From positions 1-64,000 of the forward strand of contig CAWGZM010000009.1 in assembly GCA_963827065.1 (NCBI GenBank): a stretch of 64,000 nucleotides of DNA, written 5' to 3'. The translations under genes and the position numbers were made by a program. The notes under the pieces are model-generated. The model saw only the letters and a program-made list of their open reading frames with translations, did no database searches and was not told the origin of the DNA. Below, one piece after another: positions 29,819-38,241 of this stretch. The DNA comes from JACVRW01 sp963827065. GTDB taxonomy: Bacteria; Actinomycetota; Thermoleophilia; Solirubrobacterales; Thermoleophilaceae. Position 1 is the first letter of the stretch; each line of letters starts with the position of its first letter.

Positions 29819-31030
29819 TCAGGACGATTCTCCCGAACCGGCGGCCGCGGTCAACTCCTGCTTCGGAGTCTCCTTCTCGGGATCGACGAACGGCTTGGGC
29901 ACCACCACGGCGCTGACGCTCTCGTCGGGCTTCTCGATCTCGAACTCCGTGCCGAGCTCGGAGTGCTCGGTCGGCACCATCGCGAAGCCGATGTTCTTCT
30001 CGAGCTTCGGCGACCAGCAGGCCGAGGTGACCTCGCCGATGCGGCTGCCGTTCAGGTGGACGGGGAAGACGTCGATCATCGCGCCGTCGTTGAACGAGCC
30101 CAGATTGGCCCCCTCGATCTCGACGCCCACGAGCAGGCGCTTTGCGCCCTCCAGCTTGATCTTGTGCAGGGCATCCTTGCCGATGAAGTCCGCACCCTGC
30201 TCGAGGTCGACCATCCAGTCGTAGCCGTAGCCCACCTCGTAGGGGTTCGTGTCGTACCACATGTCACAGCCGAGGGCGAGGATGCCGCCCTCGATGCGGC
30301 GGATGTGGCAGGGGCCGATCACCTCGAGGTCGTGCGGCTTGCCGGCCTCCAGCACCGCGTCCCACAGCTGGACCCCGTTCTTGCTCGCCTCGTAGAGGTA
30401 GATCTCGTAGCCGAGCTCCGATGTGTAGCCGGTCCGCGAGACGAGCACGTTCATCCCGTCGAGCTCGTACGCGCGCAGGAAGTAGTACGGGATCTCGAGG
30501 ATCGACTCCCCGAACAGGTCGACCATCACGTCCTTGGACTTCGGCCCCTGCACCTGCAGCGGCCCCACGTCGATCTCCTTGATGGTCACCTCGTAGTCGC
30601 TGCCGTGGGCGACGCCCCGCGCCCAGAGCTCGACGTCGCTGTCCGCGAGCGACAGCCAGAAGCGGTTCTCCTCGACCCGCAGGAGCACCGGGTCGTTGAT
30701 GATCCCGCCGTCGGGCAGGGTGTTGAACACGTACTTGCACTGCCCGACCTCGCACTTGTTGAGGTCGCGCGCGACGATCAGGTTGGTGAAGTCGAAGGCG
30801 TCCGGGCCACTGATCTCGATCTGCCGCTCGGCGCCGCCGACGTCCCAGAGGGTCACGCCGTTGAGGAGATGCCAGTACTCCTCGACAGGGTCGCCGTAGT
30901 GGCGCGGGTGGTAATGGTGGTTGTAGGTGCTGTAGAGCTGCACGCCGTGTCGGCGCGACGCGTAGAAGTACGGCGACTTCTTGATCCGCGGGTAGAGCAG
31001 GATCCCCGGGTTCTCGTTCACCTGTGCCAA
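29819..31030 (-). CDS. GcvT-family tetrahydrofolate methyltransferase, DmdA-like
   Basis: Aminomethyltransferase-fold protein of 403 aa, with the folate-binding GcvT layout and closest by eye to DMSP demethylase DmdA: YWHLLNGVTLWDVGGAERQ, ARDLNKCEVGQCKY, FWLSLADSDVELWA and LQVQGPKSKDVM. DmdA moves a methyl group from the sulfonium DMSP to tetrahydrofolate. In this neighbourhood the matching quaternary ammonium is glycine betaine, so I infer a betaine:THF methyltransferase giving dimethylglycine. The start is TTG at 31030 with a strong AGGAGGT seven bases before it. It heads the operon with betA, behind an operator palindrome. Confidence 0.75.
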   Translation of the reverse strand: MAQVNENPGILLYPRIKKSPYFYASRRHGVQLYSTYNHHYHPRHYGDPVEEYWHLLNGVTLWDVGGAERQIEISGPDAFDFTNLIVARDLNKCEVGQCKYVFNTLPDGGIINDPVLLRVEENRFWLSLADSDVELWARGVAHGSDYEVTIKEIDVGPLQVQGPKSKDVMVDLFGESILEIPYYFLRAYELDGMNVLVSRTGYTSELGYEIYLYEASKNGVQLWDAVLEAGKPHDLEVIGPCHIRRIEGGILALGCDMWYDTNPYEVGYGYDWMVDLEQGADFIGKDALHKIKLEGAKRLLVGVEIEGANLGSFNDGAMIDVFPVHLNGSRIGEVTSACWSPKLEKNIGFAMVPTEHSELGTEFEIEKPDESVSAVVVPKPFVDPEKETPKQELTAAAGSGESS

Positions 31031-31065
31031 TGTCGTACCTCCTCGTGTCCCTCGGCCCTGTCGCG

Positions 31066-31077
31066 CTGATATATCAG
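31066..31077. promoter_or_regulatory. TGATATATCA operator 1 (DmdA-like/betA operon)
   Basis: A perfect 12-bp palindrome, CTGATATATCAG, lies 35 bp upstream of the DmdA-like start. On the minus strand TTGACC lies 16-18 bp before the TA-rich core, so the palindrome would overlap the -10 box. It is one of five copies in the window, which suggests repressor binding by the nearby GntR protein. Confidence 0.75.
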
Positions 31078-31220
31078 TTCTCGTCGGCGAGGGTCAACCT
31101 GGTGGGGCGGCGGGGCGGCGGTCGCGCTCCGGCCCGAACTACGGGCAACCAGGGGGCGTAGGTCGTCACCTGTCCGCTTTGAGCACCGTATGGGTACTCA
31201 GGGCGGGAAGGTGGCGCGAC

Positions 31221-31961
31221 TTAGAGGAGGGCGAGCGCCTCGTCCGGGTCGAGGCGGCGGTAGGTCTCGACCGGTCGGCCGGCCTCGAGGAGCTCGGCGC
31301 GAGCGGCGGCGATCGGCGCGCGTAGCGCGGCGGGCACCTCGCCGGCGCGCACAGCGATGGCGTCGGCTCGCGCTCGATCGGCGTCGTCGCCGGCTTGCAG
31401 TCGCTCCATGCGCGACTCCGGATCGAGAATCGCCTCGACATACCCCTCAGTGGTGTCGTTGCCGGCGATGAGCACGTCCTCGTCTCGCACCCGCCCCGAC
31501 GGTGAGTACGCCAGGCAGGTCACGATTCTGCCGCGCGCGCTCGCCACCTCCCCCGGGTCCAGGTCAGACCGGCCCGGCGCGCCGTCCTCGACGACCAGCC
31601 GCGTGATGCCGCGGTCGTTGATGGCCTCGAGCAGCGCCTGGGGCTCCTCCCCCACCACCACTTCTTTGCGCGCCGGGAATACATCCAAGCGCGCGTGGTC
31701 GCCGTGCGGGCCGCCGACGTGGAAGAGGAAGTAGTCGGGGTAGACGAAGAAGTCGCCGCCGCGGGCCCGCTGGATGTCGTAGAAGGCCGTGATCGTCGCG
31801 CAGATCAGGGCGCTCGCCCCGACGGCGCCGCACGGGCCGCGCACGACGACGCCCAGCCGGTCCTGCTCGGCGAACCCCTCGAACAGGCCGCTCAGCGCGA
31901 CCCGGCTGCCGGCGACGTCGATCTCGAACGAATCGCTGCGCAGCTCCCGGGACGAGTGCAT
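31221..31961 (-). CDS. Protein of unknown function in the betaine regulon
   Basis: I do not recognise this 246-aa protein. It is acidic, with no signal peptide, membrane segment or nucleotide motif. The first half has alternating hydrophobic strands (RVALSGLFEGFAEQDRLGVVV, with FYDIQRARGGDFFVYPDYF after it), a middle part has LLEAINDRGITRLVVEDG, and the C-terminal third is helical and Arg/Glu/Ala rich. It faces the dimethylglycine dehydrogenase operon across a shared TGATATATCA palindrome, which ends 7 bp before its ATG, so it is likely coregulated with methyl-group oxidation. Confidence 0.6.
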   Translation of the reverse strand: MHSSRELRSDSFEIDVAGSRVALSGLFEGFAEQDRLGVVVRGPCGAVGASALICATITAFYDIQRARGGDFFVYPDYFLFHVGGPHGDHARLDVFPARKEVVVGEEPQALLEAINDRGITRLVVEDGAPGRSDLDPGEVASARGRIVTCLAYSPSGRVRDEDVLIAGNDTTEGYVEAILDPESRMERLQAGDDADRARADAIAVRAGEVPAALRAPIAAARAELLEAGRPVETYRRLDPDEALALL

Positions 31962-31968
31962 TTGCGGT

Positions 31969-31980
31969 GTGATATATCAG
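31969..31980. promoter_or_regulatory. TGATATATCA operator 2 (unknown gene / dimethylglycine dehydrogenase)
   Basis: GTGATATATCAG lies between two divergent genes, 7 bp from the ATG of the 246-aa protein and about 33 bp from the preferred GTG of the dehydrogenase. Read toward the unknown gene, TATATC followed by nine bases leads directly to ATG, so the transcript would have almost no leader. Confidence 0.75.
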
Positions 31981-32013
31981 GGATCCGGCCATTCCGACCC
32001 CGAGGTGAGCTCC

Positions 32014-34557
32014 GTGGAAGACACAGCTGGAGGAGGGCGTCTGCCGGGCAGCGCCCGCGCGGTCGTGATCGGCGCCGGCATCGTCGGCAACAGCCTCGTC
32101 CACCACCTGGCGCGGCTCGGCTGGCGCGACCTCGTGCTGCTCGACAAGGGCCCGCTGCCGAACCCAGGCGGGTCGACCGGCCACGCCTCCAACTTCATCT
32201 ACCCCGTCGACCACTCGCGCGAGATGACGGAGCTGACGCACGACAGCCTGCGCCAGTACGAGGAGCTCGGCGTGCTCACCACCTGCGGCGGCCTCGAGGT
32301 CGCGCGCAGCGAGGAGCGGATGGAGGAGCTGCGCCGGCGGATGGCATCGGCGGGGGCCTGGGGCGTCGAGGGCGTGCGGCTCGTCACCCCCGCGGAGGTC
32401 AAGGAGCTCGTCCCGTTCATCGACGAGAGCGTGATCGTCGGCGGCTTCTACACGGAGAGCGTCGGCGTGGTCGACTCGCTGCGTGCGGGGACGCTGATGC
32501 GCGAGGGCGCACAGGAGCAGGGCGCGCTGACCGTGTCGGCGAACACCGAGGTGACCGGCATCGACGTCGAGGGCGGGCGGGTCACGCGCGTCCGCACCGA
32601 CCGCGGCGACATCGAGACCGAGGTCGTCGTCGTGGCGTGCGGCGTCTGGAGCCCCCGCATCGCGGGCATGGCGGGCGCGGCGATCCCGCTGACCCCGGCC
32701 GTCCACCAGATGATCGACATCGGGCCGGTGCCGCGCTTCGAGGGCGCGAAGAGCGCCATCGAGTACCCGATCGTGCGCGACATGGACACCTTCATGTACG
32801 AGCGCCAGGACGGGACCGGCCTCGAGGTCGGCTCATACGCCCACCGGCCGATCCTCCACGACCCTGACGAGATCCCCTCGATCGAGGAGGCGGCGCTCTC
32901 GCCCACCGAGTTCCCGTTCACCGAGGACGACTTCGTCGAGCAGATGGAGCACGCGCTCGAGCTGATGCCCGAGATCGTCGGCGACGAGTCGGTCGGCATC
33001 AAGTACGCGATCAACGGCCTGCTCTCGCTGACGCCGGACGCGCTGCCGGTGCTCGGCGAGACGCCCGAGGTGAAGGGACTCTGGTCGGCCGCGGCGGTAT
33101 GGGTCAAGGAGGGGCCGGGCGTCGGGCGCGCGCTCGCCGAGTGGATGGTCGAGGGCGAGCCCGAGATCGACCTGTGGTCGTCGGACATCGCCCGCTTCTA
33201 TCCGCACCAGCGCACGGCCGGGCACGTCAAGGCGCGCGCCGGCGAGCACTTCAACAAGACCTACGGGATCGTGCATCCGGGCGAGCAGTGGGCGTCCGAC
33301 CGGAACGTGCGCCTTTCCCCCTTCCACGCGCGCACGGCCGAGCTGGGCGCGGTCTTCTACGAGGCCGCCGGCTGGGAGCGCCCGCACTGGTACGAGTCGA
33401 ACGCGGGCCTCGTCGAGGAGTTCGGCGTCCAGGACCGCGAGGCCGAGTGGGACCGGCGCTGGTGGTCGCCGATCATCAACGCCGAGCACCTCGCGATGCG
33501 CGAGCGGGTAGCGATGTTCGACCTCACCGCCTTCTGTGTCTTCGACGTCGTCGGGCCGGGTGCGCTCGACTGCGTCCAGCGCGTGTCGATGCGACAGATG
33601 GACGTGAAGCACGGCAAGGTCGTCTACACGCCCGTGCTGACGCCGCGGGGAGGCTTCCGCTCCGACCTCACGGTCATGCGGATCGCGGACGACCACTACC
33701 GCGTCGTCACCGGCGGCGCCCACGGCATGGCCGACCTCAAGTGGTACCGCGACCACGCCGGTCCCGACACGCAGGTCATCGATCTCACCTCCAGCTGGTG
33801 CACGCTCGGGCTGTGGGGGCCACGGGCCCGCGAGGTGCTGCAGTCGGTGACGAGCGCCGACGTCTCGCACGACGGCTTCCCCTTCGCGACGTTCCGCACG
33901 ATCGAGCTGGGCTCGCTGCCCGTGCTCGCGTCGCGCATCTCCTACGTCGGCGACCTCGGCTGGGAGCTCTACGTGCCGATCGAGCAGGGTGCGAAGCTCT
34001 GGGACATCGTCTGGGAGGCGGGCGAGCCGCACGGCGTCGTGCCGGCCGGCATCGGCGTATACGGCACCACCGGCCGGCTCGAGAAGTGCTACCGGGCGTT
34101 CGGCTTCGAGCTCGACGGCGAGTACAACGTCGCCGAGGCGGGGATGGCCTGGGGCAAGGTCAAGGAGCAGGACTTCGTCGGCAAGGAGGCCCACGTACGG
34201 CACCGGGAGCAGGACCCGGCGACGGTGATGTGCACGCTGACCGTCGACGATCACACGTCGAGCAGCGGGCAGCGCAGATACATGCTCGGAGGGGAGCCGA
34301 TCGTCACGCGGGACGGGGAACCGCTGACGGACTCGAAGGGCCGGCGCTCGTTCGTCACGAGCGCCGGCGCCGGGCCCTCGGTCGGCAAGCACCTCCTCAT
34401 GGCGTATCTGCCACCCGAGCACGCCGAGGCCGGCCGCGAGCTCGCCGTGATGTACATGAACGAGCTGTTCCCGGTCACGGTCGCCGTCGCGGGCTCGACG
34501 CCGATCTTCGACCCGGACAACGAGCGAGTGAAGGCGGCCAGCCCGGTGCCGGCGTGA
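32014..34557 (+). CDS. Dimethylglycine/sarcosine dehydrogenase (FAD oxidase + GcvT domains)
   Basis: Oxidatively removes N-methyl groups from dimethylglycine or sarcosine and loads the formaldehyde onto tetrahydrofolate. The N-terminal ~400 residues are a DAO-type FAD domain (VVIGAGIVGNSLVHHLARLG) with GSTGHAS, whose histidine matches the covalent FAD site of this family. The C-terminal half is the GcvT-like folate domain (WDRRWWSPIINAEHLAMRER, then VYGTTGRLEKCYRAFG). The 847-aa length fits DMGDH/SARDH. GTG at 32014 is preferred for its AGGTGAG ribosome site; GTG at 32005 is also in frame. EtfB follows with a GTGA overlap, supplying the electron acceptor. Confidence 0.88.
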   Translation: MEDTAGGGRLPGSARAVVIGAGIVGNSLVHHLARLGWRDLVLLDKGPLPNPGGSTGHASNFIYPVDHSREMTELTHDSLRQYEELGVLTTCGGLEVARSEERMEELRRRMASAGAWGVEGVRLVTPAEVKELVPFIDESVIVGGFYTESVGVVDSLRAGTLMREGAQEQGALTVSANTEVTGIDVEGGRVTRVRTDRGDIETEVVVVACGVWSPRIAGMAGAAIPLTPAVHQMIDIGPVPRFEGAKSAIEYPIVRDMDTFMYERQDGTGLEVGSYAHRPILHDPDEIPSIEEAALSPTEFPFTEDDFVEQMEHALELMPEIVGDESVGIKYAINGLLSLTPDALPVLGETPEVKGLWSAAAVWVKEGPGVGRALAEWMVEGEPEIDLWSSDIARFYPHQRTAGHVKARAGEHFNKTYGIVHPGEQWASDRNVRLSPFHARTAELGAVFYEAAGWERPHWYESNAGLVEEFGVQDREAEWDRRWWSPIINAEHLAMRERVAMFDLTAFCVFDVVGPGALDCVQRVSMRQMDVKHGKVVYTPVLTPRGGFRSDLTVMRIADDHYRVVTGGAHGMADLKWYRDHAGPDTQVIDLTSSWCTLGLWGPRAREVLQSVTSADVSHDGFPFATFRTIELGSLPVLASRISYVGDLGWELYVPIEQGAKLWDIVWEAGEPHGVVPAGIGVYGTTGRLEKCYRAFGFELDGEYNVAEAGMAWGKVKEQDFVGKEAHVRHREQDPATVMCTLTVDDHTSSSGQRRYMLGGEPIVTRDGEPLTDSKGRRSFVTSAGAGPSVGKHLLMAYLPPEHAEAGRELAVMYMNELFPVTVAVAGSTPIFDPDNERVKAASPVPA

Positions 34558-35297
34558 GGATCCTCGTCTGCGTCAAGCGGGTGCCGCTCACGGGCGGCCG
34601 CATGGTCCTGACAGCCGACGAGCAGGCGCTCGAGACGCGCCACCTCGGCTTCACGATCAGCCCGCACGAGGAATGCGGCGTCGAGGAGGCCGTGCGGATC
34701 GTCGAGCAGCAGGGCGGCGAGGTGACCGTGCTGACGCTCGGCCCGCCGGAGGCGGAGGAGCAGATCCGCGAGACGCTCGCGATCGGCGCCGACCGCGGCA
34801 TCCTGCTCGCGACGGACGGAGAGGAGTGGGACCCGGAGGCCACTGCTGCGGCGATCGCGGAGCACGCCGCCGACTTCGACCTGATCATCTTCGGCAACGA
34901 GTCCGCCGACTCGGGCAACTACCAGGTCGGCATCCGCGTGGCGTACGCGCTCGGGCGGCCGGTCGTGACGGGCCTCAAGGGTCTTACGGTCGAGGACGGG
35001 CGAGCCCGCTGCGAGCAGGAGGTCGCCGGTGGGCGCGACATCTACGACGTGCGGCTGCCCGCCGTGGTGAGCGTGCTCGAGGGCATCAACCTGCCGCGCT
35101 ACCCGTCGGTGCCGGCGAAGCTGCGCGCTCGCCAGAAGCCGGTCGAGACGATCACACCCGAGCGGCCCGAGCCGCGGCTCGAGAAGGTGCGGCTCGTCGT
35201 GCCGGCGGGACAGGGCAAGCAGGCCGAGGTCCTCGGCGAAGGCGCGGACGCCGCGCCGGCGGTGGTGAACGTGATGCGGGAGCTGGGGGTCGCGTGA
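34554..35297 (+). CDS. etfB: Electron transfer flavoprotein beta subunit
   Basis: Soluble ETF subunit that, with EtfA, carries electrons from the dehydrogenase upstream. The 247-aa product starts RILVCVKRVP, and the AMP-binding style block FGNESADSGNYQVGIRVAYA and DVRLPAVVSVLEGIN with PRYPSVPAKLRAR are standard EtfB features. GTG at 34554 overlaps the preceding stop (GTGA). Four genes in a row (dehydrogenase, etfB, etfA, membrane oxidoreductase) overlap by a few bases, so this is a tight operon. Confidence 0.93.
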   Translation: MRILVCVKRVPLTGGRMVLTADEQALETRHLGFTISPHEECGVEEAVRIVEQQGGEVTVLTLGPPEAEEQIRETLAIGADRGILLATDGEEWDPEATAAAIAEHAADFDLIIFGNESADSGNYQVGIRVAYALGRPVVTGLKGLTVEDGRARCEQEVAGGRDIYDVRLPAVVSVLEGINLPRYPSVPAKLRARQKPVETITPERPEPRLEKVRLVVPAGQGKQAEVLGEGADAAPAVVNVMRELGVA

Positions 35298-36259
35298 CCG
35301 TCCTCGTCCTCGTGGAGCACGGAAAGGAGGGGGTCGACGAGCTGTCGCTGCAGGCGCTGGCGCTGGCGCGGCAGCTGGGCGAGCCCGTAGAGGCGCTGCT
35401 CGTCGGCTCCGGCGGCGCCGAAGCCGCGGCGGGCCTGGGCGCGCATGGCGTGACGAGCGTGCACGTCGCCGAGGACGACCGCCTCGCCGGCTACGCGCCC
35501 GGCGCCTGGGCACGCTGCGTAACGGACCTTGCGGCGCGGCTCGAGCCCTCGGCGATCCTCGCGCCCGGGTCGAACAGCGGCAACGAGGTCATGGCCCACG
35601 TCGCTGCCCGTTCACAGCTGCCGTTCGCCGCGAACTGCACCCGCGTCGAGGCGGGCGCACCGCTGAGCCTCACACGAGTCCGGTGGGGCGGCAGCCTGCT
35701 CGAGGAAGCCCGCCTGCACGGCTCCCCCGCCCTGCTGACCTCCGCGCCGCACATGGTGCCGGCCGCGACCGTGAACGGCGCCGACGCCCCGGTGGTCGAG
35801 TCGTTCTCGCCCGCGCTCGAGGACGCCGACCTCGCCGTCCGGGTGAGCGAACACGTGGACGCCGTGACGAGCGGCATCTCGCTCGCCGAGGCGAAGGTGG
35901 TCGTGAGCGGCGGGCGTGGCGTCGGCTCCGCGGAGGGCTTCGGGATCCTGGAGGAGCTGGCGGAGCAGCTCGACGCGGCGGTCGGCTGCTCGCGCGTCGT
36001 GACGAGCGCGGGCTGGCGACCGCACACCGACCAGGTCGGGCAGACCGGCACGAAGGTCTCGCCCGATCTCTACATCGCCTGTGGGATCAGCGGCGCGACG
36101 CAGCACATCGCCGGCTGCAAGGGCGCGAAGAAGATCCTCGCGATCAACTCCGATGCCGAGGCGCCGATCCTGATGAGCGCCGACTACGCGGTGATCGGCG
36201 ACCTCACCGAGATCGTCCCGGCCATCACCGCCGAGTTGCGAAAGGCGCGCGGGTCATAG
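35294..36259 (+). CDS. etfA: Electron transfer flavoprotein alpha subunit
   Basis: The FAD-carrying ETF subunit, 321 aa. The C-terminal FAD motif is complete: VVVSGGRGVGSAEGF, GCSRVVTSAGWRPHTDQVGQ and CGISGATQHIAGCKGAK ending with INSDAEAPI. GTG at 35294 overlaps the etfB stop by four bases. The beta-then-alpha order and dedicated operon point to an ETF specific for methylamine oxidation, not the general fatty acid ETF. Confidence 0.93.
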   Translation: MTVLVLVEHGKEGVDELSLQALALARQLGEPVEALLVGSGGAEAAAGLGAHGVTSVHVAEDDRLAGYAPGAWARCVTDLAARLEPSAILAPGSNSGNEVMAHVAARSQLPFAANCTRVEAGAPLSLTRVRWGGSLLEEARLHGSPALLTSAPHMVPAATVNGADAPVVESFSPALEDADLAVRVSEHVDAVTSGISLAEAKVVVSGGRGVGSAEGFGILEELAEQLDAAVGCSRVVTSAGWRPHTDQVGQTGTKVSPDLYIACGISGATQHIAGCKGAKKILAINSDAEAPILMSADYAVIGDLTEIVPAITAELRKARGS

Positions 36260-38220
36260 ACGTCCTGCTGGGAGCGCTCGCGCTCGCCGCGGCGCTGGCC
36301 GTCAGCGGCTACCTGTTCGGGCGGCGCGCGAAGCTGCTCGCCGACCTGGTCCGGCTCGGCAAGCCCGTCGAGCGCTCCGGCGACGTTCCCGAGCGGGTGA
36401 AGAACGAGGCCGAGATCGTGCTCGGTCAGAAGAAGCTCTTCCAGCGCTTCGTGCCCGGCCTCGTGCACGCCGCGATCTTCTGGGGCTTCCTCGTCCTGTT
36501 CCCGACGATCGTGATCGCGATGATCGGCGCGGTCGACCGCGACGCCACGCTCCCGTGGCTCGGTCACCAGGGCTGGTTCGCGCTGATGGTCGACGTGTTC
36601 GCGGTGCTCGTGCTCTGCGGCGTGGTCGCGGCGCTCGTGATCCGCAAGGTCCAGCGCCCGGCTCGCTTCAAGGGCAGCCACCTCGGCGAGGCCGATCTGA
36701 TCCTCGCGCTGATCGCCGGCATCGTGACGACGCTGCTGCTCTGGCACGCGTCGCGGATCGCGCTCGGCCTGAACGAGTGGCCGGCGAGCTGGTCGCCGGT
36801 CTCGGATGCACTCTCGGGCCTCTTCGCGGACAACGGCACGACCGAGGTGCTCGAGCGCGTCTTCGTCTGGGCGCACGTCCTGATCATCCTCAGCTTCCTC
36901 GCCTATCTGCCCCACTCGAAGCACCTTCACATCGCCACGGCGGCGATCAACGTGTACTTCGGCCGCACCGGCCCGCCCGGCCGCATCGAGCCGCTCCGCT
37001 TCGACGTGCCGGAGGAGGAGATGCGCTTCGGCGCCGGCACCGTGCCCGACCTGACCTGGAAGCAGATGTTCGACACCTTCTCCTGCACCGAGTGCGGGCG
37101 CTGCCAGGACGTCTGCCCCGCCTTCGCCACCGGGAAGGAGCTGTCGCCGAAGCTGCTCATCATGGCGCTGCGCGACCAGGTCTTCGAGGAGGGGCCGGAG
37201 CTCGTGCGCGGCGCCGAGGGCTTCGAGCCAACGCCACTCGTGCCGAACGCCGTGACCGACAACGTCGTCTGGGACTGCGTCACTTGCGGCGCCTGCGTGC
37301 GCGAGTGCCCGGTGTCGATCGAGCACGTCGACCACATCATCGACCTGCGTCGCCACCTCGTGATGATGGACGCGCGCTTCCCGAGCGAGTCGGAGCAGAT
37401 GTTGCGCGACGTCGAGCGCGCCTCGAACCCCTGGGGCAAGCCTCAGACGGAGCGCGCCGACTGGGCCGAGGAGCTCGGGGTGCGGGTCCTCGAGCCGGGC
37501 GAGCCAGCGCCGGAGGTCCTCTACTGGGTCGGTTGCGCCGCCTCCTTCGACGAGCGCGCCCGGACCGCCGCGCAGTCGACCGCGAAGCTGCTGAAGGCCG
37601 CCGGGGTCGACTTCGCGATCCTCGGCCCGCGCGAGTCGTGCACCGGCGACCCGGCCCGGCGCATGGGCAACGAGTACCTCTTCCAGGCGCACGCCGAGCA
37701 GAACGTCGCGACGCTGAACGACGCCGGCGTGACGAAGATCGTCGCGAGCTGCCCGCACTGCTTCAACACGCTCGGCAACGAGTACTCCGACTTCGGCGGG
37801 AGCTACGAGGTGGTCCATCACAGCGAGCTGCTGGCCGAGCTCGTGCGCGACGGGCGGCTCGAGACGAGTGCCGGCGACGAGTCGATCACCTACCACGACT
37901 CCTGCTACCTGGCCCGCCACAACGACGTGCTCGCCGACCCGCGCGAGCTCGTCGAGGCGGTCGGCAAGCCGGTCGAGATGAAGCGCAGCGGCAAGCGCAC
38001 GTTCTGCTGCGGGGCCGGCGGGGCGCACATGTGGATGGAGGAGCGCGCCGGGCTCATCAACGAGACGCGCGCCCGCGAGGCGGCCGACACCGGAGCCGAG
38101 ACGCTGGCCGTCGCGTGCCCCTTCTGCACCGTGATGCTCGACGACGGCGTGCGCGCGAACGGCGACGACATGCGCGTCGCGGACGTCTCCACGCTGCTGG
38201 CTGAGCGCTTGCCGGAGTGA
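36256..38220 (+). CDS. Membrane Fe-S oxidoreductase accepting ETF electrons (DgcB/EMO-like)
   Basis: Passes electrons from ETF to membrane quinone. The N-terminal ~230 residues hold about five membrane segments (for example LVHAAIFWGFLVLFPTIVIA), probably binding haem b. Then come two [4Fe-4S] motifs (CTECGRCQDVCP, CVTCGACVRECP) and two CCG domains of the heterodisulfide-reductase type (ASCPHCFNTLG; DSCYLARHN with CCGAGGAHMW and ACPFCTVM). At ~654 aa it resembles DgcB, which works with dimethylglycine dehydrogenase and EtfAB in Pseudomonas. No ATG/GTG/TTG is near; the frame begins at ATA (36256) overlapping the etfA stop as ATAG. Confidence 0.85.
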   Translation: MDVLLGALALAAALAVSGYLFGRRAKLLADLVRLGKPVERSGDVPERVKNEAEIVLGQKKLFQRFVPGLVHAAIFWGFLVLFPTIVIAMIGAVDRDATLPWLGHQGWFALMVDVFAVLVLCGVVAALVIRKVQRPARFKGSHLGEADLILALIAGIVTTLLLWHASRIALGLNEWPASWSPVSDALSGLFADNGTTEVLERVFVWAHVLIILSFLAYLPHSKHLHIATAAINVYFGRTGPPGRIEPLRFDVPEEEMRFGAGTVPDLTWKQMFDTFSCTECGRCQDVCPAFATGKELSPKLLIMALRDQVFEEGPELVRGAEGFEPTPLVPNAVTDNVVWDCVTCGACVRECPVSIEHVDHIIDLRRHLVMMDARFPSESEQMLRDVERASNPWGKPQTERADWAEELGVRVLEPGEPAPEVLYWVGCAASFDERARTAAQSTAKLLKAAGVDFAILGPRESCTGDPARRMGNEYLFQAHAEQNVATLNDAGVTKIVASCPHCFNTLGNEYSDFGGSYEVVHHSELLAELVRDGRLETSAGDESITYHDSCYLARHNDVLADPRELVEAVGKPVEMKRSGKRTFCCGAGGAHMWMEERAGLINETRAREAADTGAETLAVACPFCTVMLDDGVRANGDDMRVADVSTLLAERLPE

Positions 38221-38221
38221 A

Positions 38222-38241
38222 CCGCGCCGCCTACGGCGCGG
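38222..38241. terminator. Perfect hairpin between convergent DgcB-like and MetF-like genes
   Basis: CCGCGCCG (38222-38229) and CGGCGCGG (38234-38241) form an 8-bp G+C stem with a CCTA loop that includes the stop codon of the MetF-like gene. It probably ends transcription from both sides; there is no T-run. Confidence 0.5.
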
